A stretch of 64,000 nucleotides of DNA from Agromyces sp. Root81. GTDB taxonomy: Bacteria > Actinomycetota > Actinomycetes > Actinomycetales > Microbacteriaceae. The stretch lies in assembly GCF_001429165.1 (NCBI RefSeq), contig NZ_LMIR01000001.1, forward strand, positions 989,715 to 1,053,714, read 5' to 3'. The notes beneath the pieces are model-generated. The model was given only the letters and a program-made list of their open reading frames with translations. It made no database searches and was not told the DNA's origin. Within the stretch, counting starts at the first letter, position 1. Each line of letters opens with the position of its first letter. Of the stretch, positions 8,673 through 16,888 are shown piece after piece. The position numbers were made by a program, and so were the translations under genes.

Positions 8673-9049
8673 GCTGCTCCTTCGTGATGCGCCCGCCGGC
8701 GCGGGCCGCAACCAGCGTACAAGTCGGAGGTTTCGCACGAGCTCGCGCCACTCGCCTGTGGCACTCCGACAACGTCGGACGGATTCGGCGGCGCTTCCGT
8801 TGGCGATTCGCACACAACTTCGGCCGCATACGTTGACGAAATCTCAGTCGCTGGTACGTTCATGTCACTTCGGGGTCGCTCCGCTCCGCCGATGATGCCG
8901 ACGCCGGCATCGTCGGATGCGCGAGTCCCCGCGCCTCATGCGATCGGCCCACCCTCGCCGATCGACGGCGGCGGCCACGGCACCGGTCGCGAATCCTGCA
9001 CCCCCCATCTCGGCGCGCACTGTCGCGCGCCCGCACACCTGGAGTCTCA
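8673..9049 (+). promoter_or_regulatory. 377-bp divergent intergenic region with promoter and leader hairpin
   Basis: A plausible plus-strand promoter is TTGACG (8833-8838), 16 bases, TACGTT (8855-8860), which leaves a leader of about 185 bases before the gene at 9050. The leader contains a hairpin with a 12-bp stem (8889-8900 with 8905-8916, one G-T pair) that could act in attenuation or mRNA stability. GGAG at 9041-9044 serves the downstream ATG. No small gene is supported in the region. Confidence 0.45.
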
Positions 9050-10735
9050 ATGACGAGAATCGAATCCGCCTCCGAGCACCAGCACGGCGCCGGTCTCAAG
9101 ATCGCCGTCATCGTGCTCGCGCTCGCGCTCGCAACGATGACGACCCTCTTCCTGCTTACGACGAGCAAGCTCGCAGGCGGCGCCGACCAGCTGGCGGCGG
9201 GCGCGGCGCAGGCGAGCGACGGTTCGCAGCAGGTCGCCGACGGGGCGGGCGAGCTCTCGGCCGGAAGCGCGGAGCTGAGCGACGGTGCAGCGGATGCCGC
9301 GACCGGCGCCGAGAAGCTCTCTGTCGGTGCCGGTACAGCGGCCGTGGGTGCCGAGAAGCTCCGCGTCGGCGCCGCGAAGGCGGCGACCGGCGCCGTCACC
9401 CTTGCTGACGGGGCAGCGGCGAGCGCGACCGGTGCCGCTGAACTCGCCGAGGGCGCCGACAAGGCCGCCTCGGGCTCCGTCAGCCTGTCGGACGGCATCA
9501 CGCTCGCAGCAGCCGGTGCGACCGACGTGCGCAACGGCGTCTCCCTCGTTGCCGCGGCGAACGGCGAGATCGCCGGCAAGTCCTCGCTCCTCAGTGCCGG
9601 CGCACGGGCAGTCGCCGACGGCGCCGGGGGAATCCGCGACGGCGTGAAGGCGGCGAACGCGGGCGTCACGGACGTCGCCAACGGTGCGCTGGCCCTGCAA
9701 GCCGGCGCCGACAAGGTGGAAGCAGGACTCGGCGCCCTCGCACCGGGCTTGGACACGCTGAAGGCCGGCGCGTCGGCCCTGGCCTCCGGCACGACGGAGC
9801 TTCACACCGGCGCGAAGGACCTCGTCACCGCGAACACCTCGCTCGTCGACGGCATCGCCGCATTGCGAGCCCAGCTCGAACAGGGCGGGGCATCCGCTGA
9901 AGTGCTCGGTTCGCTCGACCAGCTGAAGGCCGGTGCCGCACAGGCGGCAAGCGGCGCTGCCACGCTGGAAGTGGGTGCGGCGAACGCGGCCGCAGGCGCG
10001 GCTGACGTCGATACCGGCGTACAGACGGCGCACAGCACCGTCGCAGCGCTCGTTCCAGGCGCCACAACCGTCTCGGACGGCGCGGACGACCTTGTGATCG
10101 GAACTTCGACCCTCAGCGCGAAGCTCCAGCCGCTCGTGGTCGGCTCGGCGACTCTCGCCGACAAGAGCGTCGTGCTCGCCGCCGGCAACAGCCTGCTCGC
10201 GGGTGGCGCGGCCACGCTGTTCACGAAGACCGGCGACCTCCTCGCCGGCAGCACCCGGCTGAACGACGGCACCGCGACGCTCGACCTCCGTGTCGACGAA
10301 TTGGTGGCCGGTACGCAGAAGGTCGCCGCCGGCGCGACGAGCCTGTCCTCGGGCGCCGAACGCCTCTCTACCGGTGCGAGCGACCTGTCTTCGGGCACGA
10401 GCGAGCTCGGCACGGGAGCGGCGAATCTCGCAGCCGGCACCAGTACGCTCCAGCGCGGAGCAGTCGAGCTGGCCGACGGCACGAGCGAACTCGCCGACGG
10501 TTCCGAGACGCTCGCGAGCGGAGCATCCCAGCTCGCGACCGGCACCACCGAGCTGAACGACGGCAATGTGCTCGTCGCCGAGGGCAGTGCGACGCTCGCC
10601 ACCGGCGCGGCCGGAGTCTCCCCCGCGACCATGGGGCCGTGGCTCCTCGTCGCACTCGGTGTCGGTGCCGCAGCGATCGCGGCGTGGATCATCCACCGCG
10701 TGCGGTTCGCCCGACGGGAGTCGGTCACCGCCTGA
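9050..10735 (+). CDS. Giant xxxLxxG heptad-repeat membrane protein
   Basis: A 561-residue protein with one N-terminal membrane segment (about residues 17-38) and one C-terminal segment (about 524-548) followed by a short basic tail. The ~480 residues between them are almost entirely a 7-residue periodicity of the type x-x-x-L-x-x-G, rich in Ala, Gly, Ser and Thr (for example ELSAGSAELSDGA and SGTSELGTGAANLAAG). This is the repeat known from the ectodomain of YhgE/Pip proteins (TIGR03057). The predicted topology is an extracytoplasmic rod anchored at both ends. Unlike YhgE it has no ABC-2-like transmembrane domain and no Pip ectodomain. The ATG at 9050 has GGAG 5 bases upstream. Function is unknown; a cell-envelope spacer or phage/conjugation-related surface structure is conceivable. 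Confidence 0.8.
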   Translation: MTRIESASEHQHGAGLKIAVIVLALALATMTTLFLLTTSKLAGGADQLAAGAAQASDGSQQVADGAGELSAGSAELSDGAADAATGAEKLSVGAGTAAVGAEKLRVGAAKAATGAVTLADGAAASATGAAELAEGADKAASGSVSLSDGITLAAAGATDVRNGVSLVAAANGEIAGKSSLLSAGARAVADGAGGIRDGVKAANAGVTDVANGALALQAGADKVEAGLGALAPGLDTLKAGASALASGTTELHTGAKDLVTANTSLVDGIAALRAQLEQGGASAEVLGSLDQLKAGAAQAASGAATLEVGAANAAAGAADVDTGVQTAHSTVAALVPGATTVSDGADDLVIGTSTLSAKLQPLVVGSATLADKSVVLAAGNSLLAGGAATLFTKTGDLLAGSTRLNDGTATLDLRVDELVAGTQKVAAGATSLSSGAERLSTGASDLSSGTSELGTGAANLAAGTSTLQRGAVELADGTSELADGSETLASGASQLATGTTELNDGNVLVAEGSATLATGAAGVSPATMGPWLLVALGVGAAAIAAWIIHRVRFARRESVTA

Positions 10736-10754
10736 GCACGGACCGGCCGCCGGG

Positions 10755-13172
10755 TCAGTGGCCTCGGTCGTCTCCGCGACCGGGGCCGCCCCGGCGGCCC
10801 TCGTCGCCGGGGCCGCCGTCGGACGAGCCGTCACCCGGCATCTGCTCTTCGTCGAAACCCTGCACCTGGGTCGTCTGATCCGGAGGCGGCGACTCGGTGC
10901 CGGGCAGCGGAGCGTGCGGCGGTGCGACCGGATGCCCCGGGTCGGCGACCGAGAACGCATCGCCGCCGTACTTCGCCGCGGCCACCGACATCACCATCGG
11001 CCACATGCGGTGGCGGGCTGTCGCGGCGGAACCGCTGCTGAACGAGATGCCGCGCTGGTTCGCGTCGCCGTAGAGGCTCACGACACCGGCGACCGTCGCC
11101 ACCTTCGAGCTGGCGCCCGCCATCCAGGTGTCCTTGTTGCCGTCGGTCGTGCCGGTCTTGCCGATCAGCGGCACGTGCGGCTGCGTATCCCTGTTCGACA
11201 CGGTCGCCGTGCCGTTCGTCATCACGAGCTGCATCGCGTAGTGCATGGCCGCCGCGACCTCGGGCGTGACGGACGGCGTGCACGACGATTTCGGCACCGC
11301 GACCTCCTCGCCGTCGCGGTCGACGATGCGATCGATCGCGATGGGCGTGCAGGTGACGCCGTTGTTCGCGATGCCGGCGAACGCGACCGCGAGACTGAGC
11401 GGCGCCACCTCGTTCGTGCCGAGCACCGACGAGGGCCCCTGCTGGAGCGGATCTCCGTTGGCCCGGTGCATCCCGAACGCCTCGGCGGTCTTGCGGATGC
11501 CGCAGAGGTCGAGCTTCTTCGCCATGCCGACGAAGCCGGTGTTGATCGAACCGATGGTCGATTCGAGCGCGGAATAGTTGGCGCCCGACTCGTTGGAGTC
11601 GTTCTTGGGGGCCCACTTCTCGGCGGTGGCGTTCACCGGGCCGTTGCAGCTGTCCTGGAAGATCCCCCAGTTCGACTTCGGCTTCGAGTCGACGCGTTCG
11701 TTCAGCGCATGCCCCTCGTTCAGCCATTGGGCGAGGGTGAACACCTTGTAGGTGGACCCGGGCTGGAACCCGCTCGACCCGCCCTGCGTGTAGTCGGTGT
11801 TGTAGTTGACGCTCGTGTACTGCGGGCCGAGTGCGAGCACGTCCGGGTCCTGGCTGTACACCTTGTTCTGCGCCATCGCAAGCACCCTGCCGGTGCCGAC
11901 CTGCACGCTCGAGATCACGCTTCCGACGTCCCACCCGGGGTAGGTCTGCGGCACGTTCTGGGCGATCGCGTTCACCGCGGCGTTCTGCAGGTCGAGGTCG
12001 AGCGTCGTGTAGACGTCGTATCCCCCGCGACGGAAGTTGCGCATTCGCGTTTCCTCGTCTTCACCGAAGGTCGGGTCGGTCTGCAGGATGTTCTTGACGT
12101 AGTCGCAGAAGTACGCGGAGTCCGATGCGGTCTGGCAGCCGGTGCTCGGCTCGTTGATGACCGGCTCGATCGGCGTGGCGAGCGCGGCGTCGTACTCCTC
12201 CTGCGTGATCTTGTGCTCCTTGAGCATGTGCTCGAGGATGTAGTCGCGGCGCTCCTTGTTCTTCGCGTACCCGTTCGCGGCGCCGTTCTCCTCGCTCTCG
12301 GGCTTGTCGATCTGGAACTTCACGGGGTTGTTGACGATCGCCAGCAGCGATGCGGCCTGCGCGAGCGTGAGGTTCGCCGCACTCGTCGAGTAGTAGTAGT
12401 TGGCGGCCGCCTCGATGCCGTAGACGGTGCCGCCGAAGCCGGCGATGTTCAGGTAGCCGAGCAGGATCTCGCTCTTCGAGTACCGCTTCTCGACGCCGAT
12501 CGCGAGACGCATCTCCTTGAGCTTGCGCTCGATGCCGGCACTGCCGTCGGATTCGGTGGCCGATTCGTAGCACTTCATGCGCTCGGCATCGACGAGGGCG
12601 GCGCGGTCGTCGTAGGTGAGCGCGTCCACCTCTTCTTCAGTGAGCCCCTCGACGGCGGTGTCATGGGCCTCCGCCTCGCACTCCTGCACGCGCACGTTCT
12701 TCACGTACTGTTGCGCGATCGAGGAACCACCCTGAGTGCGACCACCCGTCGCGGTCTTGACCGCTGCGCGGAGCGTGCCCTGGAGGTCGACGCCGCCGTG
12801 GTCGTAGAACCGCGGGTCCTCACCGGCGATCGCGGCGTCCTTCACGTACTGGTTGATAGCCTCCCAGCCGACCTCGACGCGGTTCTGGTCGTAGAACGAG
12901 GCGAGCAGCAGTGGCGCCCCGTCAGGGCCCATGGCGTAGATGTTGCTCTTCTCCGAGAGCTCGTCGATCTGGAGGTACCCCGGGAGGTTCTCGAACATGT
13001 TGATGGTTCCGGATGCCGCGATGCCGACGGTCGCGAGAGCCGGCGTCACTCCGGCCACGACGAGCATGGCGGCGGCGACACTCGCGGCGATGAGCCCCAC
13101 GAAGCCGCCCAGGACGCCGAGTGGCGTTCGCGTCTCCTGGAAGTCACGATTCCGCATGTTCCCAGAACCCAT
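10755..13172 (-). CDS. Class A penicillin-binding protein (glycosyltransferase/transpeptidase)
   Basis: Bifunctional peptidoglycan synthase of 805 residues acting outside the membrane. The N-terminal membrane anchor is at about residues 20-50. The GT51 glycosyltransferase domain (about 75-330) has catalytic Glu118 in AGEDPRFYDHGG and the GGSSIAQQYVKN element. The transpeptidase domain (about 380-720) has SxxK as STYK near residue 476 and KTGTT near residue 676. The last ~55 residues are a Pro/Gly/Asp-rich tail. It polymerises lipid II and cross-links stem peptides. The start at 13172 is not supported by a good ribosome binding site, and a second ATG lies 5 codons later. The gene ends 19 bases from the convergent heptad-repeat gene. 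Confidence 0.95.
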   Translation of the reverse strand: MGSGNMRNRDFQETRTPLGVLGGFVGLIAASVAAAMLVVAGVTPALATVGIAASGTINMFENLPGYLQIDELSEKSNIYAMGPDGAPLLLASFYDQNRVEVGWEAINQYVKDAAIAGEDPRFYDHGGVDLQGTLRAAVKTATGGRTQGGSSIAQQYVKNVRVQECEAEAHDTAVEGLTEEEVDALTYDDRAALVDAERMKCYESATESDGSAGIERKLKEMRLAIGVEKRYSKSEILLGYLNIAGFGGTVYGIEAAANYYYSTSAANLTLAQAASLLAIVNNPVKFQIDKPESEENGAANGYAKNKERRDYILEHMLKEHKITQEEYDAALATPIEPVINEPSTGCQTASDSAYFCDYVKNILQTDPTFGEDEETRMRNFRRGGYDVYTTLDLDLQNAAVNAIAQNVPQTYPGWDVGSVISSVQVGTGRVLAMAQNKVYSQDPDVLALGPQYTSVNYNTDYTQGGSSGFQPGSTYKVFTLAQWLNEGHALNERVDSKPKSNWGIFQDSCNGPVNATAEKWAPKNDSNESGANYSALESTIGSINTGFVGMAKKLDLCGIRKTAEAFGMHRANGDPLQQGPSSVLGTNEVAPLSLAVAFAGIANNGVTCTPIAIDRIVDRDGEEVAVPKSSCTPSVTPEVAAAMHYAMQLVMTNGTATVSNRDTQPHVPLIGKTGTTDGNKDTWMAGASSKVATVAGVVSLYGDANQRGISFSSGSAATARHRMWPMVMSVAAAKYGGDAFSVADPGHPVAPPHAPLPGTESPPPDQTTQVQGFDEEQMPGDGSSDGGPGDEGRRGGPGRGDDRGH

Positions 13173-13268
13173 GGCTCACCCAATCCTCTGTCGGCGTTTC
13201 GCGGTCTCCGTCGAGCCCGTAGGGAGGCTCGAAGGGTGCCGACACTCCATGCAAGCGCAGCGCACCCC

Positions 13269-13352
13269 GGATGTCCAGCCCGCGCGCGGCTCGCCGCCCA
13301 CTGCGAGCGCGTCGGCGCCCGCTGCGAGCTGCCGGCGCGTGAGCCCGATCCG
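13269..13352. repeat. Diverged direct repeat, copy A
   Basis: An 84-base segment that aligns without gaps to 13637-13720 with 68 of 84 identical bases (81%). Both copies begin GGATGTCCAGCCC and share TGCGAGCTGCCG. Copy A lies between the PBP start and the small membrane protein gene. Copy B covers the end of the phosphotransferase remnant, so copy A could be the end of a second, lost copy of that gene. Origin is inference. Confidence 0.6.
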
Positions 13353-13432
13353 AACGTCGCCATGCGGCGGGATGATCGGGATCAGGTGGTGGATTCGCCC
13401 TGGCGGCGTATCGTGTGCCCCGGGAGGTCGAG

Positions 13433-13624
13433 ATGACTGACAGGAGTTCGAACGCCGGATGCTTCGCCGGCGGAGGTGCGATCTACGGGCTCGGCATCAT
13501 CGGGGCCTGGGTGTTCTTCTTCCAGCAGGCCGATGCGTTCTGGGAGTTCGTCGGGGCATTCTTCCAGGGCATCTTCTGGCCGGCGTTCATGGTGTACGAG
13601 GTGTTCCTGGCGCTCGTCGAGTGA
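13433..13624 (+). CDS. Small membrane protein, 63 residues
   Basis: Unrecognised 63-residue protein. A short polar N-terminus (TDRSSN) is followed by a glycine-rich hydrophobic segment at about residues 12-32 and a second aromatic hydrophobic segment at about 36-60, with FFFQQADAFWEF between them. It should be an integral membrane hairpin. GGAGG lies 6 bases before the ATG. Two diverged 84-bp direct repeats flank it, one on each side. Promoter and partner genes are not evident. Confidence 0.6.
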   Translation: MTDRSSNAGCFAGGGAIYGLGIIGAWVFFFQQADAFWEFVGAFFQGIFWPAFMVYEVFLALVE

Positions 13625-13636
13625 GGCGTGCGCCTC

Positions 13637-13720
13637 GGATGTCCAGCCCACTCGCGGATCGGTGCGCGCGGCGAGCGCGTGGACACCCTATGCGAGCTGC
13701 CGCAGCGTGAGCGCGATCCG
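13637..13720. repeat. Diverged direct repeat, copy B
   Basis: Partner of 13269-13352 (81% identity over 84 bases, ungapped). It overlaps the last 11 codons of the phosphotransferase remnant on the minus strand and runs past its stop codon. Confidence 0.6.
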
Positions 13721-14059
13721 CCGTCGGACGTATCGAACGGTGAGCGCCCGTTCGAGACCGCGGTAGCCGCGAGGCGGGCCCTCGGCGAGCATGATGAGCG
13801 ACAGGTAGAGCGAGGCGAGCCGGAAGTACTCCGTTTCGGCGCGCATGAGGTGCTGCTCGTACGCGAGACGCGGCAGGCCCTCGGGCGGAGCGACCTTGAC
13901 GACGGCGTCGGGCCGGTCGGCGAACGCCAGCAGGTATGCGGCGTTGTACATGCCCTCGTCGAGCGGTCGCACGCTCGTGAGCCCGGCATCGCGAAGATGA
14001 TGTGCGACGAGCTGTGCGATGGTCTCGCCCGGCACCGCGACCTTGCTGCGACCGTGCAT
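13688..14059 (-). pseudogene. Internally deleted aminoglycoside/choline-kinase-like phosphotransferase
   Basis: A 123-codon open frame with GGGGAG 4-5 bases before the ATG at 14059. Residues ~10-80 look like the N-terminal nucleotide-binding lobe of an APH-family phosphotransferase (VRPLDEGMYNAAYLLAFA, VVKVAPPEGL). The last ~40 residues (LYLSLIMLAEGPPRGYRG...) look like the extreme C-terminus of the same family. The catalytic loop (HxDxxxxN) and metal-binding DxD of the middle are missing, roughly 150 residues compared with full-length members. The simplest reading is an in-frame internal deletion that leaves a catalytically dead remnant. The family assignment of both ends is from memory of the motifs, not a search. 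Confidence 0.55.
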
Positions 14060-14129
14060 CACCGCTCCCCGATCCGCATCGAATGGAGCGAGAATACCGA
14101 ACAACGCTCGGTTTCTGCGAGGGGTACGA

Positions 14130-14154
14130 AAAAGGCCCGGATGACCGGGCCTTT
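14130..14154 (-). terminator. Terminator after tRNA-Gln
   Basis: The 10-bp stem AAAGGCCCGG/CCGGGCCTTT (14131-14140 with 14145-14154) has an ATGA loop and a T-rich end on the minus strand, 12 bases beyond tRNA-Gln. Confidence 0.8.
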
Positions 14155-14165
14155 TCACAAGATTC

Positions 14166-14240
14166 TGGCTGGGGTACCTGGACTCGAACCAAGAACAACG
14201 GTACCAGAAACCGCCGTGTTGCCAATTACACCATACCCCA
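14166..14240 (-). tRNA. tRNA-Gln (CTG), CCA encoded
   Basis: A minus-strand cloverleaf with acceptor stem TGGGGTA/TACCCCA, D arm GTGT-AATTGGCA-ACAC, anticodon arm GCGGT-TTCTGGT-ACCGT with anticodon CTG, and T arm with GGTTCGAGTCC. The discriminator is G and the 3' CCA is encoded (14166-14168). It lies 98 bases downstream of gltX on the same strand. Confidence 0.96.
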
Positions 14241-14338
14241 ATGGCTGAAACCGAAGTCCCGCGCCGACATGTAACTCTAGCCTACGGCGCGACGCCCGCC
14301 AAACTGAGCAGCGCTCACCCGGCGGGCGCCCGCGCGCG

Positions 14339-15853
14339 TCAGGCGAGCAGTGCCGTGAACCGGTCGATGCGTTCGAGCGAATCGACCTTGCCGAGGATCT
14401 GCATCGACTCGAAGAGCGGCGGCGAGATGCGCCGACCGGAGATGGCCGTGCGCACCGCCCCGAAGGCGACACGGGGCTTCAGCGCGAGGCCGTCGACGAG
14501 GGCAGCGCGCAGCGCCTCCTCGATCTGCTCGTGCGTCCACTCCTCGGCGGGCAGCCGGTCGAGGGCGTCGCGTGCCGCGGCGAGCACCGTCGGCGCGTCG
14601 GCGGTGAGCGCGGCGACGGCCGCCTCGTCGAACTCGAGGCCCGCGGCATCCGTGAACAGGAAGCCGAGCATGCCGGGAGCCTCGCCAAGGAGCGCGATGC
14701 GCTCCTGGATGAGCGGTGCGCCCTCGGCGAGCACGGCCTCCTCGCCGGGCGTGATCGGGCTGGAGACCGCGCCAGCGGCCTGCAGGTACGGCACGGTGCG
14801 CGCGGCGAAGTCGGCGACGTCGAGCTGGCGGATGTGGTCGCCGTTGATCGCCTCGGCCTTCTTCAGGTCGAAGCGAGCCGGGTTCGGGTTGACGTTCGCG
14901 ACGTCGAACGCGGCGATGAGCTCGTCGCGCGAGAAGACGTCGCGGTCGGCCGAGAAGCCCCAGCCGAGCAGCGCGAGGTAGTTGACGAGCCCCTCGGGGA
15001 TGAACCCGCGGTCGCGGTGGTGGAAGAGGTTCGACTCGGGGTCGCGCTTGGAGAGCTTCTTGTTGCCCTCGCCCATGACGTAGGGCAGGTGGCCGAAGCG
15101 CGGCACGAACGAGGTCACCCCGATGTCGATGAGCGCGTGGTAGAGCGCGATCTGACGCGGCGTCGACGAGAGCAGGTCTTCACCGCGGAGCACGTCGGTG
15201 ATGCCCATGAGCGCGTCGTCGACGGGGTTCACGAAGGTGTAGAGCGGCGCACCGTTCGGGCGCACGACGACGAAGTCGATCGTCGACCCGATCGGGAAGT
15301 CGATGCGGCCGCGCACGAGGTCGTCGAAGCCGAGGTCGACCTCCGGCACGCGCAGGCGCAGCGCGGGCTGGCGCCCCTCGGCGCGGAACGCCGCCTTCTG
15401 CTCCTCGGTGAGGTCGCGGTCGTGATTGTCGTAGCCGAGCTGCTTCGGACGGCCGTTCGCCTCGTTGCGCGCGTCGATCTCCTCGGCCGTCGAGTACGAC
15501 TCGTAGAGGTGGCCGGAGGCCGTCAGGCGCTCGATGACCTCGTGGTAGATCTCACCGCGCTGCGACTGCCGGTACGGACCGTGCGGGCCGCCGACGTCGA
15601 CGCCCTCGTCCCACGTGAGACCGAGCCAGGTGAGCGCGTCGAGGATCTGCGCGTAGCTCTCCTCGCTGTCGCGTGCGGCGTCGGTGTCCTCGATGCGGAA
15701 CACGAAGGTACCGCCGGTGTGACGCGCGTAGGCCCAGTTGAACAGGGCGGTGCGAACGAGGCCGACGTGCGGCGTTCCGGTCGGCGATGGGCAGAAGCGC
15801 ACGCGGATGTCGCTGCCGGTGGCCGTGGTCGTGGGGTGAGCTGTCTCAGACAT
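14339..15853 (-). CDS. gltX: Glutamyl-tRNA synthetase
   Basis: Class I aminoacyl-tRNA synthetase of 504 residues, the normal bacterial length. The HIGH-equivalent motif is [10 protein letters not shown] near residue 25, RIEDTD follows at about residue 55, and the KMSKS-equivalent is KKLSKR near residue 260. The C-terminal half is the helical anticodon-binding region. It charges tRNA-Glu; in actinobacteria lacking GlnRS it also charges tRNA-Gln for amidation by GatCAB, and tRNA-Gln(CTG) lies immediately downstream on the same strand. A TAGCAT element lies just upstream of the ATG, so the leader may be absent or only a base or two long. Confidence 0.97.
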   Translation of the reverse strand: MSETAHPTTTATGSDIRVRFCPSPTGTPHVGLVRTALFNWAYARHTGGTFVFRIEDTDAARDSEESYAQILDALTWLGLTWDEGVDVGGPHGPYRQSQRGEIYHEVIERLTASGHLYESYSTAEEIDARNEANGRPKQLGYDNHDRDLTEEQKAAFRAEGRQPALRLRVPEVDLGFDDLVRGRIDFPIGSTIDFVVVRPNGAPLYTFVNPVDDALMGITDVLRGEDLLSSTPRQIALYHALIDIGVTSFVPRFGHLPYVMGEGNKKLSKRDPESNLFHHRDRGFIPEGLVNYLALLGWGFSADRDVFSRDELIAAFDVANVNPNPARFDLKKAEAINGDHIRQLDVADFAARTVPYLQAAGAVSSPITPGEEAVLAEGAPLIQERIALLGEAPGMLGFLFTDAAGLEFDEAAVAALTADAPTVLAAARDALDRLPAEEWTHEQIEEALRAALVDGLALKPRVAFGAVRTAISGRRISPPLFESMQILGKVDSLERIDRFTALLA

Positions 15854-15864
15854 ACGCCTCAATG

Positions 15865-16806
15865 CTACCGAGCGGCGAGGGCATCGAGCGCGGCGAGTGC
15901 TGCGCCGACGGCGGGCACCCGTTCCGCGCCGCGCGCGGTCACGAGGTGGAGCGAGCGCACGTCGGCGCGCGCGGTGGGTCTCGCAACCACGTCGGCGTGC
16001 CGCGGCGATGCGGCGAGCGCGAGCGCCGGCAGCAGGGCCACCCCGAGGCCCTGTGCGACCATGCCCTCGACGGCCACGAAGTTGTCGGTCTCGAAGGCGA
16101 TGCGCGGCACGAAGCCGGCGGCCCCGGCGAGTTCGAGCAGGTGCCCGCGGCACCGCGGGCAGCCGGCGATCCAGGGCTCCTCGCGCAGCATCCGGAGATC
16201 GACGAAGTCGGATGCCGCCGCCGCATGCCCGGCTGGAAGCACGAGCTGCATCGGCTCGTCGCCGTAGCTCCGCACATCGAGCCCGCGTGCACTCGCCTGA
16301 TGCGGGTCGTCGCGATCGCCCGGGTAGCTGAAGGTGATCGCGAGGTCGGCCTGGTCGGCTCGCACGGCTCGCACCGCCTCGGGTGGTTCGGCCTCCACGT
16401 AGGTGACGTCGATGCCGGGGTGCGCAGCGGCGAGCGCGGCGATGAGTCGGGGCACGAGCGTCGCCGACGCGGAGGGGAAGGCCACGAGTCGCACCCGCCC
16501 CGCCCGGAGGCCGCGGATCTCGGCGAGCTCGCCGGCGGCGGCCTCGAGGGCCGTGGCGACGTCCTGCGCGTGGCGCGCGAGCACCCGGCCAGCTTCGGTC
16601 AGGCGGATGCCCCGCCCCACCCGCTCCACGAGCGCGATGCCGGTGCGCTGCTCGAACCGCCGCAGCTGCTGGCTCACCGCGGGCTGGCTGTAGCCGAGCC
16701 ACTCGGCGGCGGCGGTGAGCGACCCGTGCTCGGCGATCTGGTGCACGACGCGCACCGTCTGCAGGTCGAGGGCGGCGGCGAGGGCGTCGATCGAGGCATC
16801 CGACAT
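15865..16806 (-). CDS. LysR-family regulator, divergent from class V aminotransferase
   Basis: A 313-residue LysR-type regulator. The N-terminal winged helix-turn-helix reads [21 protein letters not shown] (residues ~28-48). The effector-binding domain follows from about residue 95 and contains a CPRC pair in [11 protein letters not shown], which could be redox- or metal-sensitive. The ATG at 16806 is preferred because TATGAT (16813-16818) lies 6 bases upstream as the -10 of a leaderless promoter; an ATG at 16830 has neither -10 nor ribosome binding site. It ends 11 bases before the gltX start and probably controls the divergent aminotransferase gene. Confidence 0.92.
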   Translation of the reverse strand: MSDASIDALAAALDLQTVRVVHQIAEHGSLTAAAEWLGYSQPAVSQQLRRFEQRTGIALVERVGRGIRLTEAGRVLARHAQDVATALEAAAGELAEIRGLRAGRVRLVAFPSASATLVPRLIAALAAAHPGIDVTYVEAEPPEAVRAVRADQADLAITFSYPGDRDDPHQASARGLDVRSYGDEPMQLVLPAGHAAAASDFVDLRMLREEPWIAGCPRCRGHLLELAGAAGFVPRIAFETDNFVAVEGMVAQGLGVALLPALALAASPRHADVVARPTARADVRSLHLVTARGAERVPAVGAALAALDALAAR

Positions 16807-16888
16807 GCCTGAATCATAACCGGAAGGCATGTGTGTGATCATTCGATGGGTCTTGTTGAATGAATCAGGCTCGCCGAGACTTGGTTCC
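16807..16888. promoter_or_regulatory. Divergent leaderless promoters with LysR operator
   Basis: The inverted repeat TCATTC-N13-GAATGA (16839-16863) is of LysR-box size. Minus strand: TATGAT (16813-16818) ends 6 bases before the LysR ATG. Plus strand: TTGTTG (16853-16858), 17 bases, GAGACT (16876-16881), then 7 bases to the ATG at 16889. The operator overlaps the -35 of the plus-strand promoter, as expected for autoregulation plus activation. Confidence 0.55.

Noticed and set aside
9047..10960. A 637-codon open frame opposite the heptad-repeat gene, and a 310-codon one at 8860-9792
   Set aside because: They mirror the Ala/Gly repeat of the plus-strand gene, have no ribosome binding site or recognisable domain, and are a consequence of GC-rich repetitive codons.
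10566..13436. A 956-codon plus-strand open frame opposite the penicillin-binding protein
   Set aside because: The minus strand has complete GT51 and transpeptidase motifs. The plus frame is Arg/Asp/His/Val-rich shadow sequence.
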